Source: Ashinkailepas kermadecensis (taxonomy: Eukaryota > Arthropoda > Thecostraca > Neolepadidae). Taken from it: a stretch of 64,000 bases of DNA. Positions 11,885-22,244 of this stretch are shown piece after piece. A model generated the notes under the pieces. That model saw only the letters and a list, made by a program, of their open reading frames with translations. It was not told where the DNA came from and did not search any database. Numbering within the stretch: the first letter of the stretch is position 1; each line of letters begins with the position of its first letter. The DNA is taken from NCBI GenBank assembly GCA_034440615.1, contig JAOTOM010004036.1, positions 124,001 to 188,000 on the forward strand, read 5' to 3'. Position numbers and translations under genes: made by a program.

Positions 11885-11998
11885 GGCAGCAGGCTCTACG
11901 ACAGTGAGTGCCAAGGAGCGCCGGTGGTAGACGGTAGGCTCTAAGGCGGTCAGTGCCAAGGAGCGCCGGAGGCGGACGGCAGGATCTAAGGCGGTGAG
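11885..11998 (+). repeat. short tandem duplication
   Basis: Two to three units of about 50 bp sharing CAGTGCCAAGGAGCGCCGG and GGTAGGCTCTAAGGCGGT. Confidence 0.75.
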
Positions 11999-12164
11999 CC
12001 AAATGTTCCGGGTTGAGGTTCCTCTCCCAGTAGAATCTCATCGAGGTCTTCGGCAAAGCCTCCGGCATGTAACCACTGATCATCCAAACGCCACCGGCAC
12101 GGATCTCTTCGATAAGTGAAAGCGTGTGAGTGGCTTCGCGGCGGGCGGACCGTCCACCGGACGC

Positions 12165-12521
12165 CGGCGGACCGTCCACCGGCTTCCGGTGGAGTGTCAG
12201 TCGTCCGAAGCCGGCGGCGACAGACCGTCCGCCGGCGTCCGGTGGAGTGTCAGTCGTCCGAAGCCGGCGGCGACAGACCGTCCGCCGGCGTCCGGTGGAG
12301 CGGCAGTCGTCCGAAGCCGGCGGCGACGGACCGTCCGCCGGCGTCCGGTGGAGTGTCAGTCGTCCGAAGCCGGCGGCGACGGACCGTCCGCCGGCGTCCG
12401 GTGGAGTGTCAGTCGTCCGAAGCCGGCGGCGACGGACCGTCCGCCGGCGTCCGGTGGAGTGTCAGTCGTCCGAAGCCGGCGGCGACGGACCGTCCGCCGG
12501 CGTCCGGCGGAGTGTCAGTCG
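12165..12521 (+). repeat. 53-bp GC-rich minisatellite
   Basis: Seven near-identical 53-bp units with GGACCGTCCGCCGGCGTCCG, then GTGGAGTGTCAGTCGTCCGA, then AGCCGGCGGCGAC. The unit length is not a multiple of three and the unit has no stop on the + strand, so all three + frames stay open for 150-160 codons. Units are very homogeneous, suggesting recent expansion. Confidence 0.95.
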
Positions 12522-12529
12522 CCTGTTAC

Positions 12530-14390
12530 CTTCAGCAGATTGTTGCTCATGTGTTATCTTATCAGTATCATTATCAGCTGATCAGTTAAGCATCAGCCGA
12601 TCAGTTATCTGTTAATTAGTTTTCTGCACTTAGGAGGTGAGATTTTGCGTGGCTTGGCTAATCAGTTCAAATCCATCCGGCCACCGCTTGCCATTATCAC
12701 ACCATGGGAAGGAGGAGATGGAGAAAATAGTGTAGATAAAAAATAACTAGGATATGTTTTGGGGCAGGACAGGGTGTGTGGATGCAGCCGCACTTTGTGT
12801 GTCGGTGTTTTACACTTCGATGTTTTGCGTGTCAACATTTTTGGCGTGGCGATCTTTTGCGCGTCGATAGCATGTCTATAACGGCTTGTAATTATCTATC
12901 ACGGCTTGGTGGGCTGTAATGCTGAACGCATCTCTATAACGGCTTGCATCTATCAGATGTTTTATATCGCCGAGGCAGACTGCACTCGGCAAATGCGTCG
13001 TCACGTTGCTGCCACTAGTTACGTATTGGTCGCCTCCCGCTGGGTTTGCCCGAGGCGTGGCGCATTCGTTGCGCCTGACGTTTTCCGTGCCGATGCAGGT
13101 ATGGACATAATTTCAGTGGTAATAAGCTGACATTGCTGAGATGCAGATGTTCCGTGTCAATTTTCTTGCTGAGCCGCGGTATAATAATGTGTTTTGGTGT
13201 GATATAGCTCGTAGTTGTTTGACGTGCTCTTTCCATTTGGAAACCACAACCGGCGAGCTGAGCGCCGTGCTGTTTCATTTTTTGTACCATTCTGATCATC
13301 TATCGTCGACGACCTACGGACGGGATGTGCCATGTTTGATCCCCAGCAGTGCCCGCCGGCGTGCCCCAATGTGCCCGGCGTGCCCCAATCAGCGAGAGAG
13401 AGAGAGAGAGAGAGCAGTCCAGTGTTGTGCCGTGTCACACACGGCCGAAGGGGTCGAGCCGACACTGGCGCCAACACCTCCGCGCCGCTGAGGAAACATC
13501 GGCCTGAAGGCCGGTAGTCTAGAGCCACAGGCCGACCTCCGCGAAGGCTCGGGCGGCGTCGCACCGCGCCGAACAAGCACAACGCCACGCTTCTCCACAG
13601 GGGTGCTTCCGTGTCAACTCAGCCGTTGCAAGGTGCAATACAAATACAATACAAGGTGCAATGCAGATGCAATACAAGGTACAATACAAATTGAAAATTA
13701 TGGTACATACCATATACTGAAAGTCAAACCGTCTTACATATGAGGAACTATATGAGACGGATGTTTGCTAAAAGCTATCGCATGACACTTTGGCGTGATC
13801 CTGTAGTCGATTCGTGTTTTTTACGCCTTCTTAGTTTTGTATAATGCCGTAAAGCATGAATGTTTGCTTCCCGGATATGCTCGAGTGCTGTCCCCAGAGT
13901 GCGGGCCTGCCCGCTCAGCGTTCGATTTCCCTCCACCTGCGGGGATAGTCATGTGGTGTGGCACATCCTGTGCAGAGCCCACATTACGATGTGATCTGTG
14001 CGTGATGTGATGTAGTCTTTTCATGCTGTCTGCCGTCACGGCGAGCAATGACGTTCCCCCGTATATTGGCGATGCCACCGGAAAGGGAGAACTTTCTGTA
14101 TTCCCTCCCCGTCTCCAACCTGTGCTGCCATATCCCACGAATACTGGCTTGCTGATTTATGGCAAGGGCGTCGCCATATGTTTTACGCCAGGGGACGATA
14201 CAGCCATGTATAGCCAGCTGAGCTTAAATTGATGCGCATAATCGCCCCTGCTTCTGCTGAGAGCCTTCGGTGACAGACCAACATAGGCGCATCTATGGTA
14301 TTCGTGAGTTGGACATGACCAGGCTGACCATACCACTGAACCCAGCACGTGGGCGACGGTCTGCAATATTAACTATTCGTGAAGACTATA
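12530..14390. other. intergenic with GA microsatellite
   Basis: A (GA)n tract lies at 13392-13414. Short ACAATACAAGGTGCAATGCA-type repeats lie at 13625-13690. No conserved coding signal was recognised in the several 60-140-codon frames. Confidence 0.35.
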
Positions 14391-14394
14391 GATC

Positions 14395-14505
14395 TCTCTT
14401 CCACTGGCGATCACTTGGTTCACCGGATCCTCTTTCCAAGATCACTTGGTTCATTGGATCCTCTTGCCGTGGCGATCACTTGGTTCATTGGATCCTCTTG
14501 CCGTC
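14395..14505 (+). repeat. short tandem repeat
   Basis: Three units containing GATCACTTGGTTCATTGGAT followed by CCTCTTGCCGT, of 33-46 bp. Confidence 0.8.
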
Positions 14506-14803
14506 AAAAATGCAAGGCCGAGGAAGTGCTGCACATTCACACTGACTGATTCGCACGAACGCTGACCTTTCGGGGTCGTGGGGAAACTCATAGTGATCGT
14601 ACAAAATCCGGTGCTTGGAAACATGGGTTTAGGAGCCGCCCAAAAAAATGCAGTTGGGGGGGGGGCAGATCTCAACAAATATGGCGCCAAACCCAACAAT
14701 GCATACGACGAAATATGTTGTCTCCTGTGGTCCATATGATATTGGCCTTAAGACTTTAGAATATTACGTTTTATTGGCGCTCCCAGACAACCTTTTTGGG
14801 GTA

Positions 14804-14997
14804 CGTCTCACGTCTCGTGTTCCTATAGAAACGGGGAGACGTATGTCTCACGTCTTCCTGTTCCTATGGAAACCGGAAGACGCATGTCTCATGTCTCCCT
14901 GTTCATATAGAAAGAGGGAGATGTATGTCTCAATTCTCCCTGTTCCTATGGAAACAGGGAGACGTATGTCTCAAGTCTCCCTATTCTCATAGAAACA
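14804..14997 (+). repeat. 41-bp hairpin minisatellite
   Basis: Five units of 41 bp beginning GTCTCA. Each holds an inverted repeat of the form GTCTCCCTGTTCC-TAT-GGAAACAGGGAGAC. Several substitutions are paired (CTTCC with GGAAG in unit 2), so the stem is kept in each unit. Confidence 0.9.
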
Positions 14998-14999
14998 TT

Positions 15000-16055
15000 G
15001 TAGCTGACCATAACGTGGAGCGTTGAAGGTAAACACAAATGTCAAATATGTCTCCCAGTAACACCTATTTCCCGAGAACTGGGAAGTTCCACCTATGTAG
15101 GTCATATTGCACATACATATTGTAGGTCTACAATACGTTAACCAACTTACATGATTGCATGACAGGACAGGATATTGTCGCACAATTGTGCAGTTCCAGA
15201 GGCCGGGATAGAGCGCATGTATCGTCTCCTGAAAACAATGCCAGGGAAAAAATGGAATGGTCCGTCAGTGTCCGGCCGAAACTACCGCTAAACACCAATC
15301 ACGAGCAACGTCTTATGGGACGATGGGTGGGTAGTAAGTAGTCTTGATTCGTGAGGTGAGAGAGGGGGGTCGTCTTATGATGGGGGGGGGGGTCGGGTAG
15401 CGAGTAACATCTTGGAACCTATTAGGTACGAATGAAAAACAAATTAGGATGAACATGAGAAGAGAACATTTCTGGTCGGTGACACCCACGAAATTACATG
15501 CAACGGTGGTCGCCTCAGTAGGAACGTAAAGAAAAATATAATTTATCCATGCCATCGTGGTCGATTGTCATTTCCAGAATGAACAACAACAGGAGATGGG
15601 AGGGTGTTGAAATTACCTGAATGAAGATTTTTCTTTATCATTTTCCCTTTGAAAACTAACCAGCCCGTCAACAGCGCTTGCCTTTGCTTCCCCTCCCCTG
15701 TGCATACGTTACGGGCAGTGGATTAATACGCATTCTCTCAATATAACTGTGGCGTAGCTCTGGAATAGTTCTGCCCCAACTGCCAGCGTGACGCCATTAG
15801 ACGCCTCGCGACGCCATGCTTTGATCATTGGCATAGGTAGAAGAGACTTGATGAGCATGAATTTAGTGCTTAATATTCCAATAGCCTGCACCACCCCCTA
15901 CCCATCGCGCCTGAAATGGAAATGTGTTGCAGACACTTGATTTTCACAGCGAAACTTGGGAGTGTCAATCTGTATCCAATCCGTATCCGTTCCTGTTGTC
16001 ACAATTTCATCCAACCAGCTCTGTTATCCATACGAAAGCGGATATCCGTGAGGAA
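15000..16055. other. intergenic, no gene recognised
   Basis: No recognisable coding, RNA or repeat feature. One poly-G run at 15380-15392. Confidence 0.35.
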
Positions 16056-16059
16056 ATTC

Positions 16060-16350
16060 AATCTGTGTTATGCCGTAGTGTGCATGCCCTAGTGCTATCT
16101 TATAGTTTGATGTCATAGTGTTATGCCCCAGTGCTATGCCCTAGTGTTATGCCCTTGTGGTACACACTTAACCCTAATATACACACTTAGCACTAGAGGC
16201 AATGCTCTAGTGTTATGTCCTTGTGTTATGCCCTAATGATGTGCCCTGGTGTTATGTTCTGGTGTTATGCCCTAGTATTAAGTCCTGGTGTTATGACCTA
16301 GTGTCATGCCCCAGTGTCATGTCCTAGTGTTATGCCCTAGTGTATGCCAT
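16060..16350 (+). repeat. 13-bp minisatellite
   Basis: Degenerate tandem of CCTAGTGTTATGC-type units over nearly 300 bp, with two variant stretches near 16150-16200. Confidence 0.85.
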
Positions 16351-16700
16351 TTGCAAGGCACGCAACCGAAACGGCCAAATGAAAACTGGGAACACCTCAG
16401 CAACACGAAACGAGCCCAGCAAGGCCGATCAGATCTGACGAATCTTGATCGGTCGCTCAATGTGACGTCTCATAGAAATTCCTCAATGGACACGGCGAAC
16501 ATTGACGGAAAATTGCACACTACGTCTAGCATGCCACCATAGCACCACCCACCATCGGTCAGCACTCGAGTTGAGGTGGCATGGTGCGCGTCGGTTCCCA
16601 CCGGCAGAGGATGTATTTCCATTATATATGCATATATACATTCCATTCATGCACGAACATACAAATTCGTGCATGAACATACAAACGATGGAAAGTGTGT

Positions 16701-16717
16701 ATATATATATATATATA
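16701..16717. repeat. (TA)n, left of Tigger
   Basis: TA dinucleotide run directly abutting the left Tigger end. The last TA (16716-16717) is one copy of the target duplication. Confidence 0.85.
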
Positions 16718-18045
16718 CAGTGGAACCTCGGTTTTCGTGATTAATCCGTTCGAAAAAGTCTGACGAAAACCGAATGTACGAAAACTGAAGCAATATTTCC
16801 CATAATAAATAATGTAAATCCAATTAATCTGTTCCAGACACCCAAAAATATTAACAAAAACACATTTTATAGAGAATAACTATAGTTTTACATACAGAAA
16901 ACAATGAGGAATAAATATAAATGACTAATGAAATGGATAAATGAACATTTAACATCACTTTTACCTTTATTGAAGACTCTTGTTGGCGTATGGAAGACGG
17001 CGAGGAGGGGAGAGGGAGGAGGAGAGGTTATTGTTTGGAAGGGAAATCCCCCTCCATAAGGACTTCAGGTATCAAGGCCCTATCTGGGGTTACTTCCCTT
17101 CTTTGTCTTTTACTGGCACTAGGACCAGCTTGAGAGTCACTGGACCCCTGTCGCACAAAAAATCTGTCCAGAGAGGTCTGTTTCTGGCGTCCCTTTAAGA
17201 TTTGCCTAAAATGGGACAAGGCATTGTCATTGAACATGTTGCAGGCACGGCTTGCAATAGCTTTGTCAGGGTGATATTTCTCCACAAAACTTTGCAACTC
17301 ACTCCACTTTGCACACATGTCCTTAATCACTGAAGAAGGCACATTCTCCCCTCTCTCTTCCTCCTCCTCCTCCTCTGAAGCAATTTCCTCAGCTGCCGTT
17401 TGTTGCTGTTCCAGTTGAAGGTCTTGCAGCTCTTCAGTGGTTAGCTCTTCCCTGTGGTCGTCCACCAACTCTTCCACATCCTAGCCACTCACATCCAACC
17501 CCATGGACTTCCCCAAAGACACAATAGATTCCACAACAGGCGTAGGGTCGTCAGGGTCAGCCACAAACCCTTCAAAATCCTTCTCGAGGACACATTCTGG
17601 CCACAATTTTCTCCAAGCAGAGTTCATCGTCCTGGAAGTCACTCCCTCCCAAGCCTTATCTATAAGGCTTATGCAATTGAGGATATTGAAGTGATTCCTC
17701 CAGAACTCTCTTAGGGTCAATTCAGTGTCCGAGGTCACTTCAAAGCACCTTTGAAACAGTGCTTTGGTGTAGAGTTTTTTTAAGTTTGAAATGACCTGCT
17801 GGTCCATGGGCTGGATGAGAGGAGTGGTATTAGGGGGCAAGAACTTCACTGTGATGAAACTAAACTCCTCGATTCCGGGAAATGAGTGGCCGAGGCACGC
17901 GGGCAGGCGGACGAGTTTGGTACGGACCATTTTCAACTGTACGAAAACTGAGCGGATGTACGAAAACTGGGACAAAATTTCGACGAAAAAAGTCGTCGAA
18001 AACCGAATCGTACGAAAACTAGGGCATACGAAAACCGAGGTTTGA

Positions 18046-18048
<3 letters not shown>
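16718..18048 (-). mobile_element. Tigger/pogo-type DNA transposon, internally deleted
   Basis: The left end starts CAGTGGAACCTCGGTTTTCG and the right end, reverse-complemented, CAGTCAAACCTCGGTTTTCG, so the terminal inverted repeats are about 21 bp. TA flanks both ends, as expected for the Tc1/mariner/pogo superfamily. The minus strand keeps the C-terminal half of a Tigger transposase. The DNA-binding half and the first catalytic aspartates are missing, so the copy is non-autonomous. It sits inside a (TA)n microsatellite, which also supplies the TA target. Confidence 0.93.
17028..17975 (-). pseudogene. Tigger transposase, C-terminal half
   Basis: Two open frames (17481-17975 and 17028-17477) lie in the same phase, separated by a single TAG at 17478-17480, so this was one reading frame. 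The first contains FLPPNTTPLIQPMDQQVISN, the hallmark motif after the last catalytic aspartate of Tigger/jerky DDE transposases. The second is an acidic linker (a run of glutamates) and a basic KRQRREVTP tail. The position of the DNAPGHP box reads PACLGHSFPG, so the aspartate is lost. About half of a usual ~600-aa transposase remains. Confidence 0.92.
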
Positions 18049-18130
<82 letters not shown>

Positions 18131-18210
18131 CCTGTGTGTGTGTGTGTGTGTTTGTGTGTGTAGGTGTTAGTGTGCGTTAGTGTGCGTGTGTGTGTGTGTG
18201 TGTGTGTCGA
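18049..18210. repeat. (TA)n then (TG)n microsatellites
   Basis: About 36 TA dinucleotides (18049-18121) continue the tract broken by Tigger, followed by TG-rich repeats (18130-18207). Confidence 0.9.
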
Positions 18211-18387
18211 GTGGTTCGGGCCGACAGGCATAGCAGGCTGACAGGTCGGCGGCTGACAGGCCTCTGGGCGCACGCACGTGTCGTGTCACAAATCACGACG
18301 GACAGGTGACGTGGCTGCGGGCGGCTGAGCTGGGCTACCGGCCGGCTCCCCAGCAGGCTCGCCGGTAAGTCACCTGGCGAGCTCCTT

Positions 18388-18786
18388 GGCAATCTCCATG
18401 GCAGGCTCCCTGGCGGGCTCCCTAGCGAGCTCCCTGGCAGGCTTCCTGGTGAGCTCCCTGACGAGCTCCCTGGCCGGCTTTCTAGCAGGCTCCCTGGTGA
18501 GATCTCTGGCGAGCTCCCTGGCCAGCTCCCCACCCAGCCCCCTGGCCAGCTCCCTGGCCAGCTCCCTGGCCAGCTCCCTGGCCAGCTCCCTGGCCAGCTC
18601 CCTGGCCAGCTCCCTGGCCAGCTCCCTGGCCAGCTCCCCAGCCAGCTCCCTGGCCAGCCCCCTGGCCAGCTCCCTGGCCAGCTCCCTGGCCAGCCCCCTG
18701 GCCAGCTCCCTGGCCAGCTCCCTGGCCAGCTCCCTAGCCAGCCCCCTGACCAGCCCCCTGGCCAGCTCCCTGGCCAGCTCCCTGGC
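18388..18786 (+). repeat. 12-bp minisatellite
   Basis: AGCTCCCTGGCC repeated about 33 times with minor variants. It makes a long serine-leucine-alanine (SLAS) frame on the + strand. No gene signature accompanies this frame. Confidence 0.93.
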
Positions 18787-18923
18787 GGCCGCAGGAGGTC
18801 GTCGGCGGCCGGGTCGTCACGTTAGCCGGACCGCCGACAAATGGAGCCGGGTAATTGCACGGACGGCACATCACGATCGAGGAGCGCCATTAGCGTCGGC
18901 GTCCGGCGCGGTCACGAGACGGC

Positions 18924-19121
18924 GTGAGCGGCGACCGTCGGCAGGGCTCGGCCGGCCGGCCGTCAGGTGGCGTGACCACCGTCTGATGGCCGGCCACATT
19001 TGCCACATCATCACCATCGACCGTGAGCGGCGGCCGTCGGCAGGGCTCGGCCGGCCGGCCGTCAGGTGGCGTGACCACCGTCTGATGGCCGGCCACATCT
19101 TCCACATCGTCACCATCCCAT
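18924..19121 (+). repeat. 99-bp tandem duplication
   Basis: Two nearly identical units starting GTGAGCGGCG at 18924 and 19023, differing at only a few positions. GC-rich. Confidence 0.93.
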
Positions 19122-19189
19122 ACGCCGTACCTTGCTGATTGGCCCAGCACATACCACTACATGCAGGTGCCGGTATGTTTGTGGAGGGT

Positions 19190-19437
19190 GTCGGTGGTTA
19201 TGTGAGGATGGGTGGCGGATGTGTGCATGGGTGGGGTGAGGGGTCGTGTGTATGTTTGTGTGGTGTGTGGTGTGTGGTGTGTGTTGAGTGATGTGTACTG
19301 AGTAGTTTGTGGTATGTAGTATGTGGTATGTGGTAAGTGGTAAGTGCGTGTGTGGCATGTGGTGTGTTGGGAGTGGTGTGTGGTTAATGGTGTGTGGTGT
19401 GTGGTATGTAGTATGTGGTGTGTCTGTGGTGTGTGTG

Positions 19438-19517
<80 letters not shown>

Positions 19518-19541
19518 GTGTATGTGTGTGTGTGTGTGTGT

Positions 19542-19605
<64 letters not shown>

Positions 19606-19745
19606 TTGTATGTGTGTGGTGTGCGGTGTGTATGGTGTGTGCGTTGTGTGTGTAGTGTGTGGTAAGTGGTATGTGCGTGTGTGGTGTATGGTGAGTGGAG
19701 TGTGGTGTGTGGTGTGGGTTGTGTGGTGTGTAAGGTGTGGTGAAT
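19190..19745. repeat. TG-rich degenerate array A
   Basis: About 550 bp of GTGTGTGGTGTGTGGTATGT-type words around a pure (GT)n core. Long Cys/Val or His/Thr frames on either strand are artefacts. Very similar in texture to 36405-37080. Confidence 0.9.
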
Positions 19746-19829
19746 GCTAGTGGGAAGCATAAGTGCAAGATTTGGGGGTAAGGACTAGTGTAAGGAGGCT
19801 TACATTCTTTTCCATTCTTGCTCTTACAT

Positions 19830-21290
19830 TCTTTTGAAGAAACAGCCAAACAACCGGACCAGAATCCCACGCACCTGCGCCGACAACAACGGAGGGGAAG
19901 GGCGCTGGTCGACCCAGAAGACAGCGAGCCCTAGAGCGTGGAAAATTCCAGATGGCCGCCAGCTCCAGAAATACACAAAAAAAACAACATCACTAGGGCC
20001 CCAGGCGGCATCGGGAAAGTCATGGCCGCAGGAAAATTCAAAATTAAAACGGCGCACTGCCGACCAATCGAAACTCAAACTTTTTACTTGGAGACCACTG
20101 AATGATCGAAACTCTCAAAGGAGCAGAAGAGAAATTACTACGAAAACTGGCGCATAGTACGAAGGAAAAGGACAGAAGGACCGAACTCGGACGGAGAGAC
20201 TGAGAGAACAGAGTCACTGAGCGTCACAGAGTGAGAGGCATCGAGTCAACGCGGACGTGATAGTCGTGCAGTGAAGTGCCGGACAGAGAAGCCAGTTGAA
20301 GCAACGGACGACCCGAGGGCGACCACCATCTGTCATGTGAGTGCTGTCTGTCTGTCATGTGAGTGCTGCCTGTCTGTCATGTGAGTGCTGCCTGTCTGTC
20401 ATGTGAGTGCTGTCTGTCTGTCATGTGAGTGCTGTCTGTCTGTCATGTGAGTGCTGCCTGTCTGTCATGTGAGTGCTGCCTGTCTGTCATGTGAGTGCTG
20501 CCTGTCTGTCATGTGAGTGCTGTCTGTCTGTCATGTGAGTGCTGCCTGTCTGTCATGTGAGTGCTGCCTGTCTGTCATGTGAGTGCTGCCTGTCTGTCAT
20601 GTGAGTGCTGTCTGTCTGTCATGTCTTGTCTGTCCGAGCGTCTGTCTGTTTTTCCTCCTTCCAAACCGTACCGGGCCGACCTCATTTATATTACAGCTAT
20701 TTCCTCCTCGGCCTCATCTCACTCGGTTGAAAGGAATGAACCGTCTTACGGGGGTGTGGGGGGGGGGGATCAAATAGGCTAAATTCGGGGGGTGGGTGGT
20801 ATGTCTCTTATGAATGTACTTGAATAGAGATATGTGAAATGGGCAGTGGTACGTGGATTAGGAGTGTGCATAAGTCGTAATGTCTTGCAATGCACATAAA
20901 TGTAAATATATTTGATGAAGGATATAAATGTTTGAAGGCACCAGCAGAGACAAGGGGCAGCTACTTGGAATTTGACGGACAGGAGTGGCAGTGGAAAAGG
21001 ACTTTTTGCGTGTAAATATGGAGTATAGCTTTGGATAATGGTCAGGAGTGTTCAGCAACAATCGGTTCCTAACATCCGTCATGTAAGTAAGTCCACTGGG
21101 TCAAAAGCGGCCGTGAAAATGGCAATCGCACAATCGCTCGATCCGAGAGCACGCATGTTCAGAGCTATGCGTGCAACATTCGTCATGTAGGTCCCTCGGG
21201 TCGAAGGCGGTCGTGAAAAATGGCAATCGCTCGATCCGAGAGCAAGCGTGTTGATAACTGTGCGTGCAACAATCCCTGTCTTCCCATCCC
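19830..21290 (-). repeat. dispersed repeat R2, copy 1 (reverse)
   Basis: Reverse-complemented, this region aligns by eye with 60065-61165. Shared landmarks: two ~90-bp units with TTGCACGCACAGTT and GAGCGATTGCCATT, then GATGTTAGGAACCGAT, TATTTACAT, GAATTTA-CCTATTTG, GAGGTCGG-CCGG and TTTGGAAG. Promoter-like or leader-like sequence of a retroelement is possible, but no coding domain was recognised. This copy alone holds the 22-bp satellite at 20331-20624. Confidence 0.72.
20331..20624 (+). repeat. 22-bp minisatellite inside R2
   Basis: Thirteen units of TGTCATGTGAGTGCTGCCTG plus TC (a C/T variant at one site). Highly homogeneous. The corresponding place in the R2 copy near 60745 has a single CGGCACTCACAT-like stretch. 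Confidence 0.93.
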
Positions 21291-22240
21291 CGGCCAATGT
21301 GCCGGGTCCTTACACGACCAGGACGAAGAGGTTTACAGTATAGCCAAGCTACCCGCCGTAGTGCAGACTGGTTTTAGAATCCAAGCTTTAAGGGAACTCA
21401 AGGGATGCGCTCCAGCTATAGGTGTTCAGTGGCATAACTTTGCTCATGTGATGAACGTGCATAGAAATTATGAATTAGGGCAAATAGCGTTGGCCGCTTA
21501 ACGGTCGCATCCAGGTGACCCTCCGTGGATATCAGTGCAAATCGAGGATGACGTCAGAAATACGACCCTCCCGGACCGGCGACGATAGTGTAGCACATTT
21601 TCCGGCGACCAGGGGTGATCAGGGGGAGAGCATTTACGCCTGCGGCTGAATGGCGGGCCATGCCTGGAGGGGGTGGGGGTGGGGGCTGAGGGGCAAGCGT
21701 CGCGACTTTCGCTCGGATAGTGTCACCAGTAGCCGACAGATAGACGTGAACAGTACCGTGTGTACAAGAGTACACACCAACACAACAACACAACACCACA
21801 ACACCGGCGCCTAAAAGTAAAGGAAGAACTTAGCCTAGTTTAGTTTAGGTATTCTTTCACATACTTCAAAAGAAGCCGCAACCACAGCTCCACCTCCCAT
21901 ACACCACACACTCCGCCGACAGCAGAACCCCCACTAGTAACATGACTGACCAGCTATGCCCAACACGCAGCATCCTGTCATTTTTATTTTTGCTTAGCCG
22001 ATGCCACGCGGTTCAAGGCGAAGCAACTGACACTTCTGGAGCGGCTGTCATCACAGCTATCGCTGGGTTGTCTTTTTCGCCATCGCTGGAGCGCCCGTAG
22101 CTGCTGGAGCAGCTGCGGTCGGGCTGCTGAGACAGCTGTGACCGCTTGGGCGGTCGTCACCACTAGGACGGATGTGGTCGTTGGGGCGGCTGTTGTCACA
22201 GGGGGGGGGGACCGCCGCTGAGGTAGCGGTGGCTGACCAT
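21291..22240. other. intergenic, no gene recognised
   Basis: A 93-codon + frame ends at 21501 without a known domain. Nothing else recognised. Confidence 0.35.
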
Positions 22241-22244
22241 CCCC

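Noticed and set aside
18386..19138. 250-codon SLAS-rich frame
   Set aside because: Generated by the 12-bp repeat and the 99-bp duplication. No splice or promoter support and no family.
19110..19870. 216- and 237-codon His/Thr frames and Cys/Val frames
   Set aside because: Translations of a TG dinucleotide array.
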